Origin: Strigamia acuminata
Lineage: Eukaryota > Arthropoda > Chilopoda > Geophilomorpha > Linotaeniidae
NCBI GenBank assembly: GCA_949358305.1
Contig: OX442314.1
Coordinates: forward strand, 57,917,369-57,981,368
Direction of reading: 5' to 3'
DNA length: 64,000 bases
Part shown: positions 53,846 to 63,760 of the stretch, one piece after another
Layout: the number at the start of each line of letters is the position of its first letter
How positions within the stretch are numbered: position 1 is the stretch's first letter
Translations under genes and position numbers: made by a program
Notes under the pieces: model-generated
The model's input: only the letters and a program-made list of their open reading frames with translations
Databases searched by the model: none
What the model was told of the DNA's origin: nothing

Positions 53846-56800
53846 TTAGGAGACGACTTCTGCCGTGTTTTCCGATGTTTTGACGCGTAAACATCGTTCC
53901 TTCGCAAAGTTTATACAAATGGAGCGAATTTCCGTCTGAAGTTGAGCAACACGGGCGGAGATGTCGTCCTGGTCCTCTGGTGTCAAATTTTCCATTTCCA
54001 GTCCAGATTCTTCATCTTCCAGGTCACTGGCGACGTCGGGAACTTCCGGTTCTGGTTCTGGCGCCTGATACCAGTGGCGAAGATCCGCCACGTGAATCGG
54101 CTGTGAAATGTTCCCATTCTCGTCCATTAAAAGCACGGTATTCGGTCCAAGAAGACGATGCAGCAGGTAAACGCCCTCGGTTCGGTGTTGGAAACCCGAA
54201 CTTACCTGTTTGTCGGTCGACGACAAAGTCCGATTTTTGACGGTGACCCAATCTCCAGGTTTGAACGCGTGTGGCCGCCGTTTCCGGTCATACCACCTCT
54301 TGTGGCGTAAGTTGGCGGCCTCCAAGTTCTTCTTAGCTTCTTCTCGAACGCGTAGCAAATATCGATGGAGAAATTGAGCCTCGTCTGGTGGTAGTGGTTC
54401 TCCGTCGTCCGTATCCGAGTCCATGTCGCCTGGAAACCGTGCTTCCTGTCCCGTAACCATCATATACGGTGAAAATTTAAGTGATGTCTGGTATGCAGAG
54501 TTGATGGCGAGAATAAATGAACCAATATGTCGATCCCAACGCGTATGTTCATCAATATACGCAAGGATGCATGTTTTGAGCGATTGGTTGAGTCTTTCCG
54601 CCAAGTTCCCCTGCGGATGGTACACAGACAGGTACTTATTGACCATTCCCATTTCCGCACACTGCGCCTGAAATTTGGCGGAGCGGAAGGTGGGGGCGTT
54701 ATCACTAATGATGGTTTTTGGATATGCCCATCGATAAGTGAACTTTTTAAGCTGTTTGATTGTGGTGGACACATCGGCTCTTTCGGTTAGGCGTACATCC
54801 ACCCAACGACTGGCGGCATCAACCATGACAAACGCGTAGCAGTGGCCGCCAGTCGACTTTAGCTTCTTTCCGAAATAATCGACGTAAATAGTTCGAAATA
54901 ACCTCCTTGGCTTCGCAGTCTCCATCTCGCCGTACGGAAGTCTTCGCTCCACTTTCGCCCTTTGACAGGACTCGCACACCTTGATCCACTCCGTTACATC
55001 TTTTTTCATCCCCGGCCAAAACACGCGGGTTTTTAGACGCATCATAGTCTTTTCGATGCCCAGATGGCCGGAGGTAGGCGGGAAATGTAGGCAGTGGAAA
55101 TACTTGTAGCGTAGCGGCTGTGGAAGATATATCCGACGCGTAGGAGCCCGCTGACCAATTTTGGTTGGAGGGAACTTGCAAAGCAAGCCTCTGTATAAAG
55201 CCATGTCAATTGCTTGCTTCTTGACCCTTTCAGCCTCTTCCTCATCCGGCGGAAGACTTTTCGAACTGAGATACGAGATTAGTCCTTTCGACCATTCATC
55301 GGCGTTTTGGGCTTCTTTAATGGCTTTCTGCGTTGGAAGTATCTCAATTGTCGGGTGATCCGCAGGAAGTGAGTAAAAACTGCCGTCGGAGGAGTGGTCG
55401 GAGTGTTGGGACAACTCCGGGTCGACGGAGGGTGTTGGAGAGGCCAATTGTCGCCGCGTCCGCGTCGCAGGCCCCAAATCCAGTGGCAAGTCCGGAATCC
55501 GGAACTCGTCAGAATCCGTGTCACCTGGCGGCTCCCCACTTAAAAGGGACATTTCACTGCCTTCAGAGTCGGAAGCACGGTCGAAGATTATGGGAGCCTT
55601 TTTGGGCCTACCAACAGGTCTCTTCTCCCCAACCTTCTTCGGTCGCCCCCTCTTCTTTTTCACAGGGACGTCCCCAGGCAAGGAAACCGCCGTGGACTCT
55701 TCATCCTCGGAGATTAGTTGCTCCACCGGGTCCTCAATAATTGGGTGCTTCCTCGGTCGGCCCCTTTTCCTCTTCTCGGGGGGATCCCCAACAGGAAGAG
55801 AAATTGCCACGGACTCCTCATCATCGGAAACGAGCCCATCAAACATTGGGTTCTGGATGACCGGATGCTTCCTTGGTCGGCCTCTTTTCCTTTTCACCGG
55901 AGTAGCCCCAACTGGTGTTGGTCCTCCGGCGATCGGGTGCTTTCGTGGACGTCCCCTCTTCTTTTTTGGAGGGTTGTTGTCCACCGGACTAATATCCACC
56001 GACCCCGGAACTGCCCCAGCCAACCTGGCGAGCAGGATGCGTTTTTGACGACGCATTGTAACAGCTCGAACAATTTTAGCATTTGATGGTTTGAAATGCG
56101 TCAAATCTTCCAACTCCTCCATCTTTGGCACAGGCCAATCCCTGTAATCGTCAAAGAACGCACAATAACATGTGTTGTCCAAAGCTGGGCAATCCTCATC
56201 ATCCAACTCGATTGGTGGGTCGACAGGGGCGCGGCTCAACGCGTCAGCGACTCGATTCTTTGTTCCACTGCAGTGTAGGAACGTAAAACGATACTCCGAC
56301 AAAGAAAGAATCCAGCGCGCCAATCGACCCTTGGGCTCTCGTTGGGTGAAGAGCCACATCAAGGACTTATGGTCACTCTCGAGGTAAAAGTCCATTAGCT
56401 CGAGATACGCCCTGAAGCGCTTCACAGCCCACACAGCGGCCAGGCATTCGATTTCAGTTGTCATATAATTCTTCTCCGCCTTGTTTAAGGCTCTCGACGC
56501 GAAGGCAATGGGAACGCGTACACCGTCATTGTTGATTTGCATCAAGACGGCACCAAGCCCCGAATAACTAGCGTCTGTTTGGAGAATATAGGGTTTCGTC
56601 CAATCGGGGAAATTCCTATGCAATGTAGACAACGAAATCTGGTTTTTCAAATACTCAAAGGCCGCCTGGTGCTCGGGCTTCCACACCCAAGGCGCATTTT
56701 TTCGCATCAGAACACGAAATACCTCGCAAGTCTTGGAAAAACCGGGGAAGAACGACGCATAATACCCGACCATCCCCTTGAAGCGTTGCAGCTCCTTGAG

Positions 56801-58972
56801 GTTAGTCGGCGCCGGGTATTTTTGGATAGCGTCCGTTTTCTTCGGGTTGGGTCGGATAATTCCCTCTTCAACGATATGGCCAAGAACCTCAAGGCTCCTC
56901 TTACACAATTCAGTCTTCCCGGCGTTCATGGTAAAACCGGCGTTATCGAGGAGCGAGAGCACCTTTTGCAGGTGAACAACATGCTCCTCGAAGGTCTTGC
57001 TAAAGACAATAATATCGTCGATATAGACAAAGACGAATTTGTAGAGGTGTTCAGCCAGTGTAAGATTCATGGCGCGCTGCAGGGTGGCCGGCCCGTTAAT
57101 TGGACCGAAGGGCATACGCGTATACTCATAGAGTCCCCTGTGGGTGACGAACGCGAGATATCGTTCATCTCCAGGTCGGACCCCTATTTGATGGAACGCT
57201 TCCCTTCCGTCGATTATGGAAAACCACTTTGCTCCACCAAGATATGCAAAGATGTTGTCGATATCTGGGAGCGGATAAACGTCGGGCAAGGTTTGGGCAT
57301 TTATCGGCCTAAAGTCCATAGCGCAGCGCCAGCGCCCGTCCTTCTTCGGGACCACAACTGGCGCCACAGCACAGTCACTTTTGGAGCGTCTTATTACTCC
57401 TTGTGCCATTTTCTGGTCTATGTAAGCGTCGATAATGTCCTTTTTTGCCGGATTCACCGGACGTACCGGCACATGAATCGGCCTAAAGTCGGGCTTCAAA
57501 TTCACCTCAAATTGCGTATTATTGCAGAGCCCCAGCTCCTCACGGAAAATGTGAGCAACTGGTTTCAACGCATCCATTAGATGAGTTATGCGTTTGGGCT
57601 CCAACTGATTACACAATTGGTCGTAGACCCAAGTGAGTTTGGTCGGGTCCCTATTCGGGATATATTGCACAAAATTAATATCATGCCGTCTAGGAGTACT
57701 CTCAACACCTTCCGTTATAGGAAAAGTGGGAGGAGTCTCCACGTCGCCCACGCCGCCCCCCACCACAGGAGAAGCCGTAAGGGCCACCGAAGGGCTTCGA
57801 GTAGCCGTCTTCACCCTCGCCTTGCGCAATTTAACTGCCCGACGCATTTGGCTCAAACACATGGTCCGTTTTCCAGGTTTACGCGTTATCCGCACAATAC
57901 TCTTGCGCGCCCTTTCACGCCTCCTGGGAGACCAAATGAATGTCCACTGCTGAGAGTCAGGGTTCCTCCGAGCCAAAACAACCTTCACAATGTGGGGATT
58001 GTCCGAATACGGAGGCTCAAACAACTCTTCTTCAAATTCACGCTTGCTCAGGAAAACGCAGTTCACATCACCAATCGGCGGCTTAGCCACGGGCTCCTCC
58101 CTTTCAACTGGAGGAGTGTCCTCGTCCGGCTTCACCTCCTGCTTAACCGAGCTAATGGGTTCCGCTGGATTTTCCGGTAATTTAACCGGCGGATTCCTCA
58201 TTCCCGGCAAGTTGTACAGAGGCGGGCCTCGGACGCAAACCCCCTCTGGCAACGAGGGTTGTTCCTTGGTCAGAGGGAAAAGGACCACTGGATCGGAGGC
58301 TCGGGCTTGCTCCTCATTCAGGAAGGGGTGACGCGTTCCATCTCCCAGGAGAAACCAATAGTTATTGCCGTGATCTACGCATAAACCAACGGCCTTACAA
58401 AAGTCCAACCCCAGGAGGAGTTCTTGCGACCCCTGAGCAATGATGAGACAAGTAAAGCAAACTACCGCCAAGGGAGCTCGGACGGCAATCTGCACACAAC
58501 CAATGACGCGTTCAATTTGATTTGACGCGGTCCGAATTGTCTCGTCCATCGGAACCATCTCCACTCCAATTTCCTTGGAAAGCCTCTTGAACAGCGGCAT
58601 AGTCATTATACATGTCTGCGCTCCGCTATCCATTAGGGCTATAAACTCGATGTTCACCCAAGCTATCTTAACGAAGGGCGCATCGCGGCGACAACGGTCC
58701 TGCAACCCGATTATCAGCTTCGGTTCTTTAGAAGCCAAGAACTCGGGTGGCGACAACATGATAAAATTTGTCATTTTTGGAGGGGCACCAGCCACGACAG
58801 TAGCATCAACTTCTGCTGGTTTCGGTGGCTCGATCCAATCACTTGGGCCACCTGTAGAAGCAGCCAACGACCGATTTACTTGCGTTTCGGGTCCGCCGCC
58901 TTCTCGGACGGGTTGGTCGACGGACCCAGGTCGTTTCCCGGAAACTGCCAGGGCTTGAAGCAATGGGGACAT
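53846..58972 (-). CDS. pol: Pol polyprotein of element 2, with AT-hook array
   Basis: 1708-codon frame overlapping gag by 97 nt in the -1 frame; the listed ATG at 58972 lies upstream of the slip site and is probably not used. Protease MDSGAQTC near residue 113. RT with YIDD near 650. RNase H QTDASYSG near 800. Then an unusual insert, residues about 1000-1125, with five AT-hook cores (three RGRPRKHP, one RGRPKK, one VGRPKK). Integrase follows: HHCC at about 1297-1335 (GHLG...CESCQRAK), DDE core at YVDYFG near 1364, SDNAPTF near 1424 and AERLNQ near 1458. The acidic C-terminus has no chromodomain that I recognise. Longer than usual (about 1100-1400) because of the N-terminal linker and AT-hook insert. 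All catalytic motifs present. Confidence 0.95.
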   Translation of the reverse strand: MSPLLQALAVSGKRPGSVDQPVREGGGPETQVNRSLAASTGGPSDWIEPPKPAEVDATVVAGAPPKMTNFIMLSPPEFLASKEPKLIIGLQDRCRRDAPFVKIAWVNIEFIALMDSGAQTCIMTMPLFKRLSKEIGVEMVPMDETIRTASNQIERVIGCVQIAVRAPLAVVCFTCLIIAQGSQELLLGLDFCKAVGLCVDHGNNYWFLLGDGTRHPFLNEEQARASDPVVLFPLTKEQPSLPEGVCVRGPPLYNLPGMRNPPVKLPENPAEPISSVKQEVKPDEDTPPVEREEPVAKPPIGDVNCVFLSKREFEEELFEPPYSDNPHIVKVVLARRNPDSQQWTFIWSPRRRERARKSIVRITRKPGKRTMCLSQMRRAVKLRKARVKTATRSPSVALTASPVVGGGVGDVETPPTFPITEGVESTPRRHDINFVQYIPNRDPTKLTWVYDQLCNQLEPKRITHLMDALKPVAHIFREELGLCNNTQFEVNLKPDFRPIHVPVRPVNPAKKDIIDAYIDQKMAQGVIRRSKSDCAVAPVVVPKKDGRWRCAMDFRPINAQTLPDVYPLPDIDNIFAYLGGAKWFSIIDGREAFHQIGVRPGDERYLAFVTHRGLYEYTRMPFGPINGPATLQRAMNLTLAEHLYKFVFVYIDDIIVFSKTFEEHVVHLQKVLSLLDNAGFTMNAGKTELCKRSLEVLGHIVEEGIIRPNPKKTDAIQKYPAPTNLKELQRFKGMVGYYASFFPGFSKTCEVFRVLMRKNAPWVWKPEHQAAFEYLKNQISLSTLHRNFPDWTKPYILQTDASYSGLGAVLMQINNDGVRVPIAFASRALNKAEKNYMTTEIECLAAVWAVKRFRAYLELMDFYLESDHKSLMWLFTQREPKGRLARWILSLSEYRFTFLHCSGTKNRVADALSRAPVDPPIELDDEDCPALDNTCYCAFFDDYRDWPVPKMEELEDLTHFKPSNAKIVRAVTMRRQKRILLARLAGAVPGSVDISPVDNNPPKKKRGRPRKHPIAGGPTPVGATPVKRKRGRPRKHPVIQNPMFDGLVSDDEESVAISLPVGDPPEKRKRGRPRKHPIIEDPVEQLISEDEESTAVSLPGDVPVKKKRGRPKKVGEKRPVGRPKKAPIIFDRASDSEGSEMSLLSGEPPGDTDSDEFRIPDLPLDLGPATRTRRQLASPTPSVDPELSQHSDHSSDGSFYSLPADHPTIEILPTQKAIKEAQNADEWSKGLISYLSSKSLPPDEEEAERVKKQAIDMALYRGLLCKFPPTKIGQRAPTRRIYLPQPLRYKYFHCLHFPPTSGHLGIEKTMMRLKTRVFWPGMKKDVTEWIKVCESCQRAKVERRLPYGEMETAKPRRLFRTIYVDYFGKKLKSTGGHCYAFVMVDAASRWVDVRLTERADVSTTIKQLKKFTYRWAYPKTIISDNAPTFRSAKFQAQCAEMGMVNKYLSVYHPQGNLAERLNQSLKTCILAYIDEHTRWDRHIGSFILAINSAYQTSLKFSPYMMVTGQEARFPGDMDSDTDDGEPLPPDEAQFLHRYLLRVREEAKKNLEAANLRHKRWYDRKRRPHAFKPGDWVTVKNRTLSSTDKQVSSGFQHRTEGVYLLHRLLGPNTVLLMDENGNISQPIHVADLRHWYQAPEPEPEVPDVASDLEDEESGLEMENLTPEDQDDISARVAQLQTEIRSICINFAKERCLRVKTSENTAEVVS

Positions 58973-60903
58973 AAAGCAATGCGTTTTTCTATATCACGCA
59001 TATACCAACGATCCTTGCGATTTCGCACCCACTCAGCTCCGGGTGGTAACACTAAATTGGGAGGGCTTGTCGTGTTGGCAAAAGAATGAGCGGAATGGCC
59101 ACACAATGCCACCGCGACACCCGGAGGAACCTTTGCTTCCGGGGCCTTTGCAGGGGCACTGATTACCCGTGTCGGCGCCGGAGGTTCACTCCTCAGGGAC
59201 TGCCCGACGACACTCTGCGCGTCACCATCCGCCATCGGATAGCCCAAAACCTCGGCCAACGCGACCAATTTTCGTTTATCAAATTGGAGGCGGGCAGGAG
59301 GTTTCTCTGCCTTAGCCGGTTCCACTTTCCTAGTCTCCCCAACCCTAGCTTTCCTAGGTTTGGGTTCGGGAGCGGGAACTAGGCCTTTTCGAACCCCTTT
59401 TTCGTCAAATCTACGGTGTTGAAGGGCACGCATCTTCAACTCACGATCCGCCACCTGACCCAGATCTATCGCTCGCGACATGGAATGTACGCCATAGCGG
59501 ACCATCGTATCGGTGATCTGCGGCTGCAGCCAATGCTGGGCCAAGTTCCACTGCTGCCGATCCCCTAGCACACCTGTCAATTCAAGGTAACGACTCATTT
59601 CACACAGAAACTCTGCCGTATCCTCTCCGACTTCCTGACACGCATCTTGTAAGAAGACCGCCGCGTCAGCCTCGGATAAGGAATACACCTTGCGGAAGCG
59701 CACGACAAATTCACTCCATGTTTTAGGTTTATGACGCAGGCGCAGGAACCAATTTAACGGCTTCCCGCCCAAGGCCAAAGGAATAAACAAGTCGATATAC
59801 GCCTCCTCCGACACGCGTGACATAACAAAATGTGCACGCAATTTTGCCAGGAATCGCTCAACAGCATTATAAGATAGGTCCGTCTCATCAAACTTCGGCA
59901 CACTCTCCGATTTCACATGCGACAAATCATACTGCGGCGGCGGGGCCGGTATGGGCGGATAAGTCCGCTGCCGGAAACGCGAATTGACTGAATTTCCGCG
60001 CGCAGCAGCTGCCCGATCGACACTTGCCGTCGAAGGAAGGCTGACAGCCGAGGATTTGGAACGAATTATGTCCCTCATAACCTCACTGTTGGCATACTCC
60101 GACGGAGCGTATCTTTGCGAGCCCGCTTGGGCTGTCACGTTCGATGGCCTCTCCCGCGGGGGCAGCGGAGGGTTTATATCATCCGGCGCTCCCCCTTCTC
60201 CTGCTAAACCTTGTCTGTCAAATTCACTTGGCGTCAGGATACGTGAGCGGACCGGTCTCGGCCCCTGATCCTGCCCAGGAGGAGGCCCGTCGCCAGGCAG
60301 AGTGTCATGAGGTCTCTGCTGAACAGGTGGAATAACCCCCTCCACGGGCTGCACGGTTAAAGCCACAATTTCCTCCCTAACTACATCCCTCATCCCCCCT
60401 AGAGTCTCATTCCTCCAATGTACCAATCTGCAGTCGATATTATGACTAAATTGTTCCATTGTTCGAACAACGCGTTCATTCAGCGCCAGCTCGGCCCGCT
60501 GTAAATAACGCAACCAATCTGGTTCACGTTGGACTTCCTCCCTAGCAGCATTACCCTCCGGACTAGATCCCGGAGGAGCGGTGGGGTTTCTCCGCACCGG
60601 GGGAGTCAACACCGCTGACGCTGAAAAATCCACTCGAGACTCATGCACAGACGAGGAGGTGTCGGGGCGATAGGAGCCATCTGTTGTGGAGGCCCCCATC
60701 TCTGCAATTGCAGCACCCTCGTGTATTTGCGAGTAGGATGGCGGCCGACCATCCCCTGCCAAGGGAACGCCATGCACGGACTTGGGCCTTGGCTGCGAGT
60801 CAGACGGGCGCGGCGTACGTTCGTAAAGCCGCTCACCCGCCCGACGCAACCAGTCGGGCCACACACTTGTAGAGTCATCACCAAGATGACCTCCTTCCGC
60901 CAT
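58876..60903 (-). CDS. gag: Gag polyprotein of element 2
   Basis: 675 aa, ATG at 60903, TAA at 58876-58878. N-terminal half is Pro/Arg-rich and probably disordered. A retrotransposon gag domain lies at about 345-480 (FLAKLRAHF, WFLRLRHKPKTWSEF, VVRFRKVY). No canonical CCHC knuckle is present: the only Cys/His cluster is at the C-terminus (CGHSAHSF about 600 and CPHCFKPW about 648), which would be an unusual zinc site if any. The leader between PBS and ATG is about 160 nt and contains a donor-like GTAAGA at 60946. Confidence 0.92.
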   Translation of the reverse strand: MAEGGHLGDDSTSVWPDWLRRAGERLYERTPRPSDSQPRPKSVHGVPLAGDGRPPSYSQIHEGAAIAEMGASTTDGSYRPDTSSSVHESRVDFSASAVLTPPVRRNPTAPPGSSPEGNAAREEVQREPDWLRYLQRAELALNERVVRTMEQFSHNIDCRLVHWRNETLGGMRDVVREEIVALTVQPVEGVIPPVQQRPHDTLPGDGPPPGQDQGPRPVRSRILTPSEFDRQGLAGEGGAPDDINPPLPPRERPSNVTAQAGSQRYAPSEYANSEVMRDIIRSKSSAVSLPSTASVDRAAAARGNSVNSRFRQRTYPPIPAPPPQYDLSHVKSESVPKFDETDLSYNAVERFLAKLRAHFVMSRVSEEAYIDLFIPLALGGKPLNWFLRLRHKPKTWSEFVVRFRKVYSLSEADAAVFLQDACQEVGEDTAEFLCEMSRYLELTGVLGDRQQWNLAQHWLQPQITDTMVRYGVHSMSRAIDLGQVADRELKMRALQHRRFDEKGVRKGLVPAPEPKPRKARVGETRKVEPAKAEKPPARLQFDKRKLVALAEVLGYPMADGDAQSVVGQSLRSEPPAPTRVISAPAKAPEAKVPPGVAVALCGHSAHSFANTTSPPNLVLPPGAEWVRNRKDRWYMRDIEKRIALCPHCFKPWQFPGNDLGPSTNPSEKAADPKRK
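58889..58939 (-). promoter_or_regulatory. -1 programmed ribosomal frameshift signal (gag/pol)
   Basis: Minus strand: G GGA AAC (58939-58933) is in gag phase (codons GGA AAC encode the GN of FPGND). After a 5-nt spacer, GGGTCCG (58927-58921) pairs perfectly with CGGACCC (58895-58889) across a 25-nt loop. GGGAAAC is an established retroviral slippery heptamer, and pol is in the -1 frame. Confidence 0.9.
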
Positions 60904-60940
60904 GATAGACAGAAACTATAGCAGTGACTCAAATGAATGA

Positions 60941-60946
60941 TCTTAC
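60941..60946 (-). promoter_or_regulatory. Candidate 5' leader splice donor, element 2
   Basis: GTAAGA between PBS and gag ATG, the position of the major donor in retroviruses that splice to a downstream ORF. Not verified. Confidence 0.4.
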
Positions 60947-61061
60947 TGCTTAAAAAGTAGCGAATAACAACGCCACTTAAACCTTAATTTTTCCAAAGAT
61001 AATTGCCGCACCCACCGCAAAAGCAGTTTATATGGGCAGCAATTAGAAAAACTCGGAATAC

Positions 61062-61079
61062 TCCCGGGTTTCGGCACCA
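61062..61079 (-). promoter_or_regulatory. Primer binding site, tRNA-Phe type
   Basis: Minus-strand TGGTGCCGAAACCCGGGA, 2 nt after the LTR end. It is an 18-nt match to the 3' end (with CCA) of eukaryotic tRNA-Phe as I know it. Confidence 0.9.
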
Positions 61080-61081
61080 CG

Positions 61082-62245
61082 TGTAATGAATCGCGTTTCC
61101 CGAGCGGTTTGGGACGCGTTTGAAAGACGCCGCGATACAGAAAATCTTGGGAGCCTGGTCCTCGAGACCTGCCCAGCCGTGAGTGCACGCCTTATGTCGG
61201 TAGCACACACTCCAGATCCCGATCTTTACACGAATATTTATTTTGGCCGGGTATTCCGAGCTACTAAAATGGGGGGACAGAATTTGCTTAGCGGTCACCA
61301 GAGTCAAGACCCAACGCGCGTCCCGCAACGTATCGTGCAGATCACAAGATCACACGAAGTTAAACGAAACACGTAACGTCCCGACTCACAAGCGTCCGCC
61401 TCGCTGTCGAAGTGAAGCGTGAAATGCGTGCTAACGCGTGCGTATCTGGCCTGCACGGTCACTCAAATCCCTAACTAAACCTCGCACAAGTGCTTAATTA
61501 AGCTAAAGCCCGTAGTGGGCGGCGAAACCAAGCTACGCGCCGAATGCATGAAATAAATAGACACAAAGACTTCAGTTTGAAAGCCAAACAAACTTATCCT
61601 GCCTAAATAGCGACGCGTCACGGCGCTTAAAACGATACGAAAAGAAGCGGAAAAACAACAGGTTCAAATGGATAAAACTGTGAGTTAACACTAATAAAGA
61701 TGAGATGAAAACCTAGAGTCATGTCTCAGAACTACTAGGTGAAAACAAAGCAGCAAGTGAGCTTTGTGAAGTGAGCTAAGACTCTGCCATGAGCACTGGC
61801 TCCAAAGAGCACCTACGCGTTCGGGATACAGAGCTTAACTCCGGAAAAAAGGGAAAAATAGGGTGAAAGGTAAACTTGGACTCATCCAAGCTCAACCAAT
61901 CACGGAAGAGTCAAGAGCCAATCAGTACAGTCGGTGCATACTAAGTGTATGACTAACGTCGACGCGTACTGACCAGAATAGAAATGCAAATGAGTTCGCA
62001 TCAAAACAATAAACAGAAATAGAAAAACTAGGAAGAGATAAGAGAGAAGTGAGAGAAAGAGAAGAAAGTTAGGAATGAGTAAGGGATAAGAAAGGAAGAA
62101 ATGAGGGAAAAAATGAGGAGAATTCGGCTAAACGTAAGACAGAATGTAAACAATACAAGGTAGGAACACAATTAGGGTTTATTAGAAACACAACACGGGG
62201 GAAACAATGCGTACTACTCGTACGCGTGAACACCGGACCGTGACA
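61082..62245 (-). repeat. 5' LTR of element 2
   Basis: 1164 bp, minus-strand TGTCACGG...CATTACA. Followed on the plus strand by GTCG, the right target duplication. Confidence 0.95.
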
Positions 62246-62254
62246 GTCGTTTAT

Positions 62255-62396
62255 TTACTTTATTTTATTTTATTTTAACTTTATTAGGCCTATTATTAGG
62301 CTTAATACTGCTAAATAACAACTGGAATTAGAAAATCGTCTGCGCAGAATGGGATGCGCAGTACGAATTTAGCATCAAGATACCGTGCACGGACTA
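62255..62396. repeat. Right TIR of the MITE split by element 2
   Basis: Inverted complement of 48708-48844, ending CCGTGCACGGACT. Without element 2 the MITE would be about 340 bp with a very short centre. Confidence 0.85.
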
Positions 62397-62690
62397 TAGT
62401 AAACATGAATAACATGTGTGCAGCATTTACATGTCTTTGTACTGCAAGCCCGTATTCTCCACGAATGCGGCATTTATGTGACTGTATTATAAACCTGCAT
62501 TCTTACAAGAATGTATCATTTACAAGAGCTTTAGCTTAACGTTGACTGACTTGTGAGATATGCGCTAGATCGCCTTTTGTCTACAGACACTGAAAGGTTG
62601 GAATCGAAACTGGTAAAAACTATTAGGGGAAAAGTTATTACTGATTGGCTTTTCCAAACTGGTCCCACACAGCGCCATACACTCGCCTCT
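62397..62690. other. Repeat-like spacer
   Basis: Holds three loose copies of a GCATTTA(C/T)(A/G)TG-type motif near 62425, 62470 and 62515, reminiscent of the minisatellite at 34703-34905. No gene. Confidence 0.35.
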
Positions 62691-62691
62691 T

Positions 62692-63287
62692 AAGCTAAGT
62701 ACACATGAGACTTTCAGACTCTGAATATTCAGAGTCTGAAATTTCAGGATGTCACGTTGCGCGCGAAATGATTCCGCCTGTGTGTTTGGCTGTGTTATTC
62801 CGTGCGCGGAAATTGTTTGGTACACACAATCCGTGCACGGAAATTGTTTGCTACACACAATCCGTGCACGTGTTGTAAATACAAATGGCGACCACTTTTA
62901 AAAAATGTTGGAGTTTGATTGTGCAAAATAAATGGATTGCTGTATTTTTAAATTAATAATTAATAATAAATAATAAAATTAATTAATCAAACATTTTTTG
63001 TATTATCTGTCTTTGTATTCAGTATCCACCTCCACACCTTGTGTACGACCGGTCACGATCGGTCGCATTACCACAATGCATTCTGGGTACTCAGAATCTG
63101 TTCGTGCACGGAAACAATTCAAGCTATTCCGTGCATCATCACTGCCGGAAAGAATAAAATTTCGGTTGCCAGAAAGTTTCCGTGTGTGGTAAACGGAACC
63201 GTGTGTACCACACTGACCCAAACTTTCGACCATACACGGAAAGTGATCATTCCGTGCACGGAATCAGGTCATGTGTACTTAGCTTTT
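62692..63287. mobile_element. Second MITE-like inverted-repeat element
   Basis: Ends AAGCTAAGTACACATGA (about 62692-62708) and TCATGTGTACTTAGCTT (about 63269-63285) are inverted complements. Inside, CCGTGCACGGAA and GTGTACCACAC/GTGTGTACC blocks recur in both orientations. No clear target duplication. Non-coding. Confidence 0.7.
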
Positions 63288-63289
63288 GA

Positions 63290-63760
63290 TACTAAAAATA
63301 AACAAAATTGAAATAAATCATACGTAGGCTATTGGCTGACGGCAATTCAAATTCGGACAAAAAATTGTAATTACTTGTGCCTTATGCTTTGGGGAAAGGT
63401 AAACACTCCACACTGATGAGTGTCCAATGGCATTTAATACAAAAGAAATAAGTAAAAACACTAACACTAACACTAATGTAAATGAATAAGTTAAAAACGA
63501 AAATAAGGACGGAAGAGGTTGGTCAATCCTCTTAAAAAAAATAATTAAAACAATAAACGCTAAACAAATTGGAAATAAGAAAAAATACTATTTTCAAAAA
63601 ATAATCAGCCGGGACCTGACCTAGATCCATGGGCCGGGAGGTTTTCAAAAAATCTCAGATGGCTTCTTTCTCTCACCAGGCACTCACGAAAGTGATGTGG
63701 TGTCAGTGATGCAGGTAGCGCATCTTTCACGCGGGCTTGTCGTCCATGCCTCACCGGTGT
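63290..63760. other. No supported feature
   Basis: AT-rich then mixed sequence. No ORF or repeat clearly recognised. Confidence 0.4.

Larger units (their letters stand above)
48900..62245 (-). mobile_element. Ty3/gypsy LTR retrotransposon, complete (element 2)
   Basis: Two 1164-bp LTRs (48900-50063, 61082-62245) flanked by the 4-bp duplication GTCG (48896-48899, 62246-62249). Minus-strand order: 5' LTR, PBS, gag, pol, third ORF, PPT (TGGTGGTTGGGGCG), 3' LTR. I saw no difference between the LTRs and all three ORFs are intact, so it is very young and possibly active. It sits inside an older MITE. Its GC content is clearly higher than its surroundings. Confidence 0.95.

Noticed and set aside
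56537-58180. Long plus-strand ORFs opposite pol of element 2
   Set aside because: Shadows of pol; no recognisable product.
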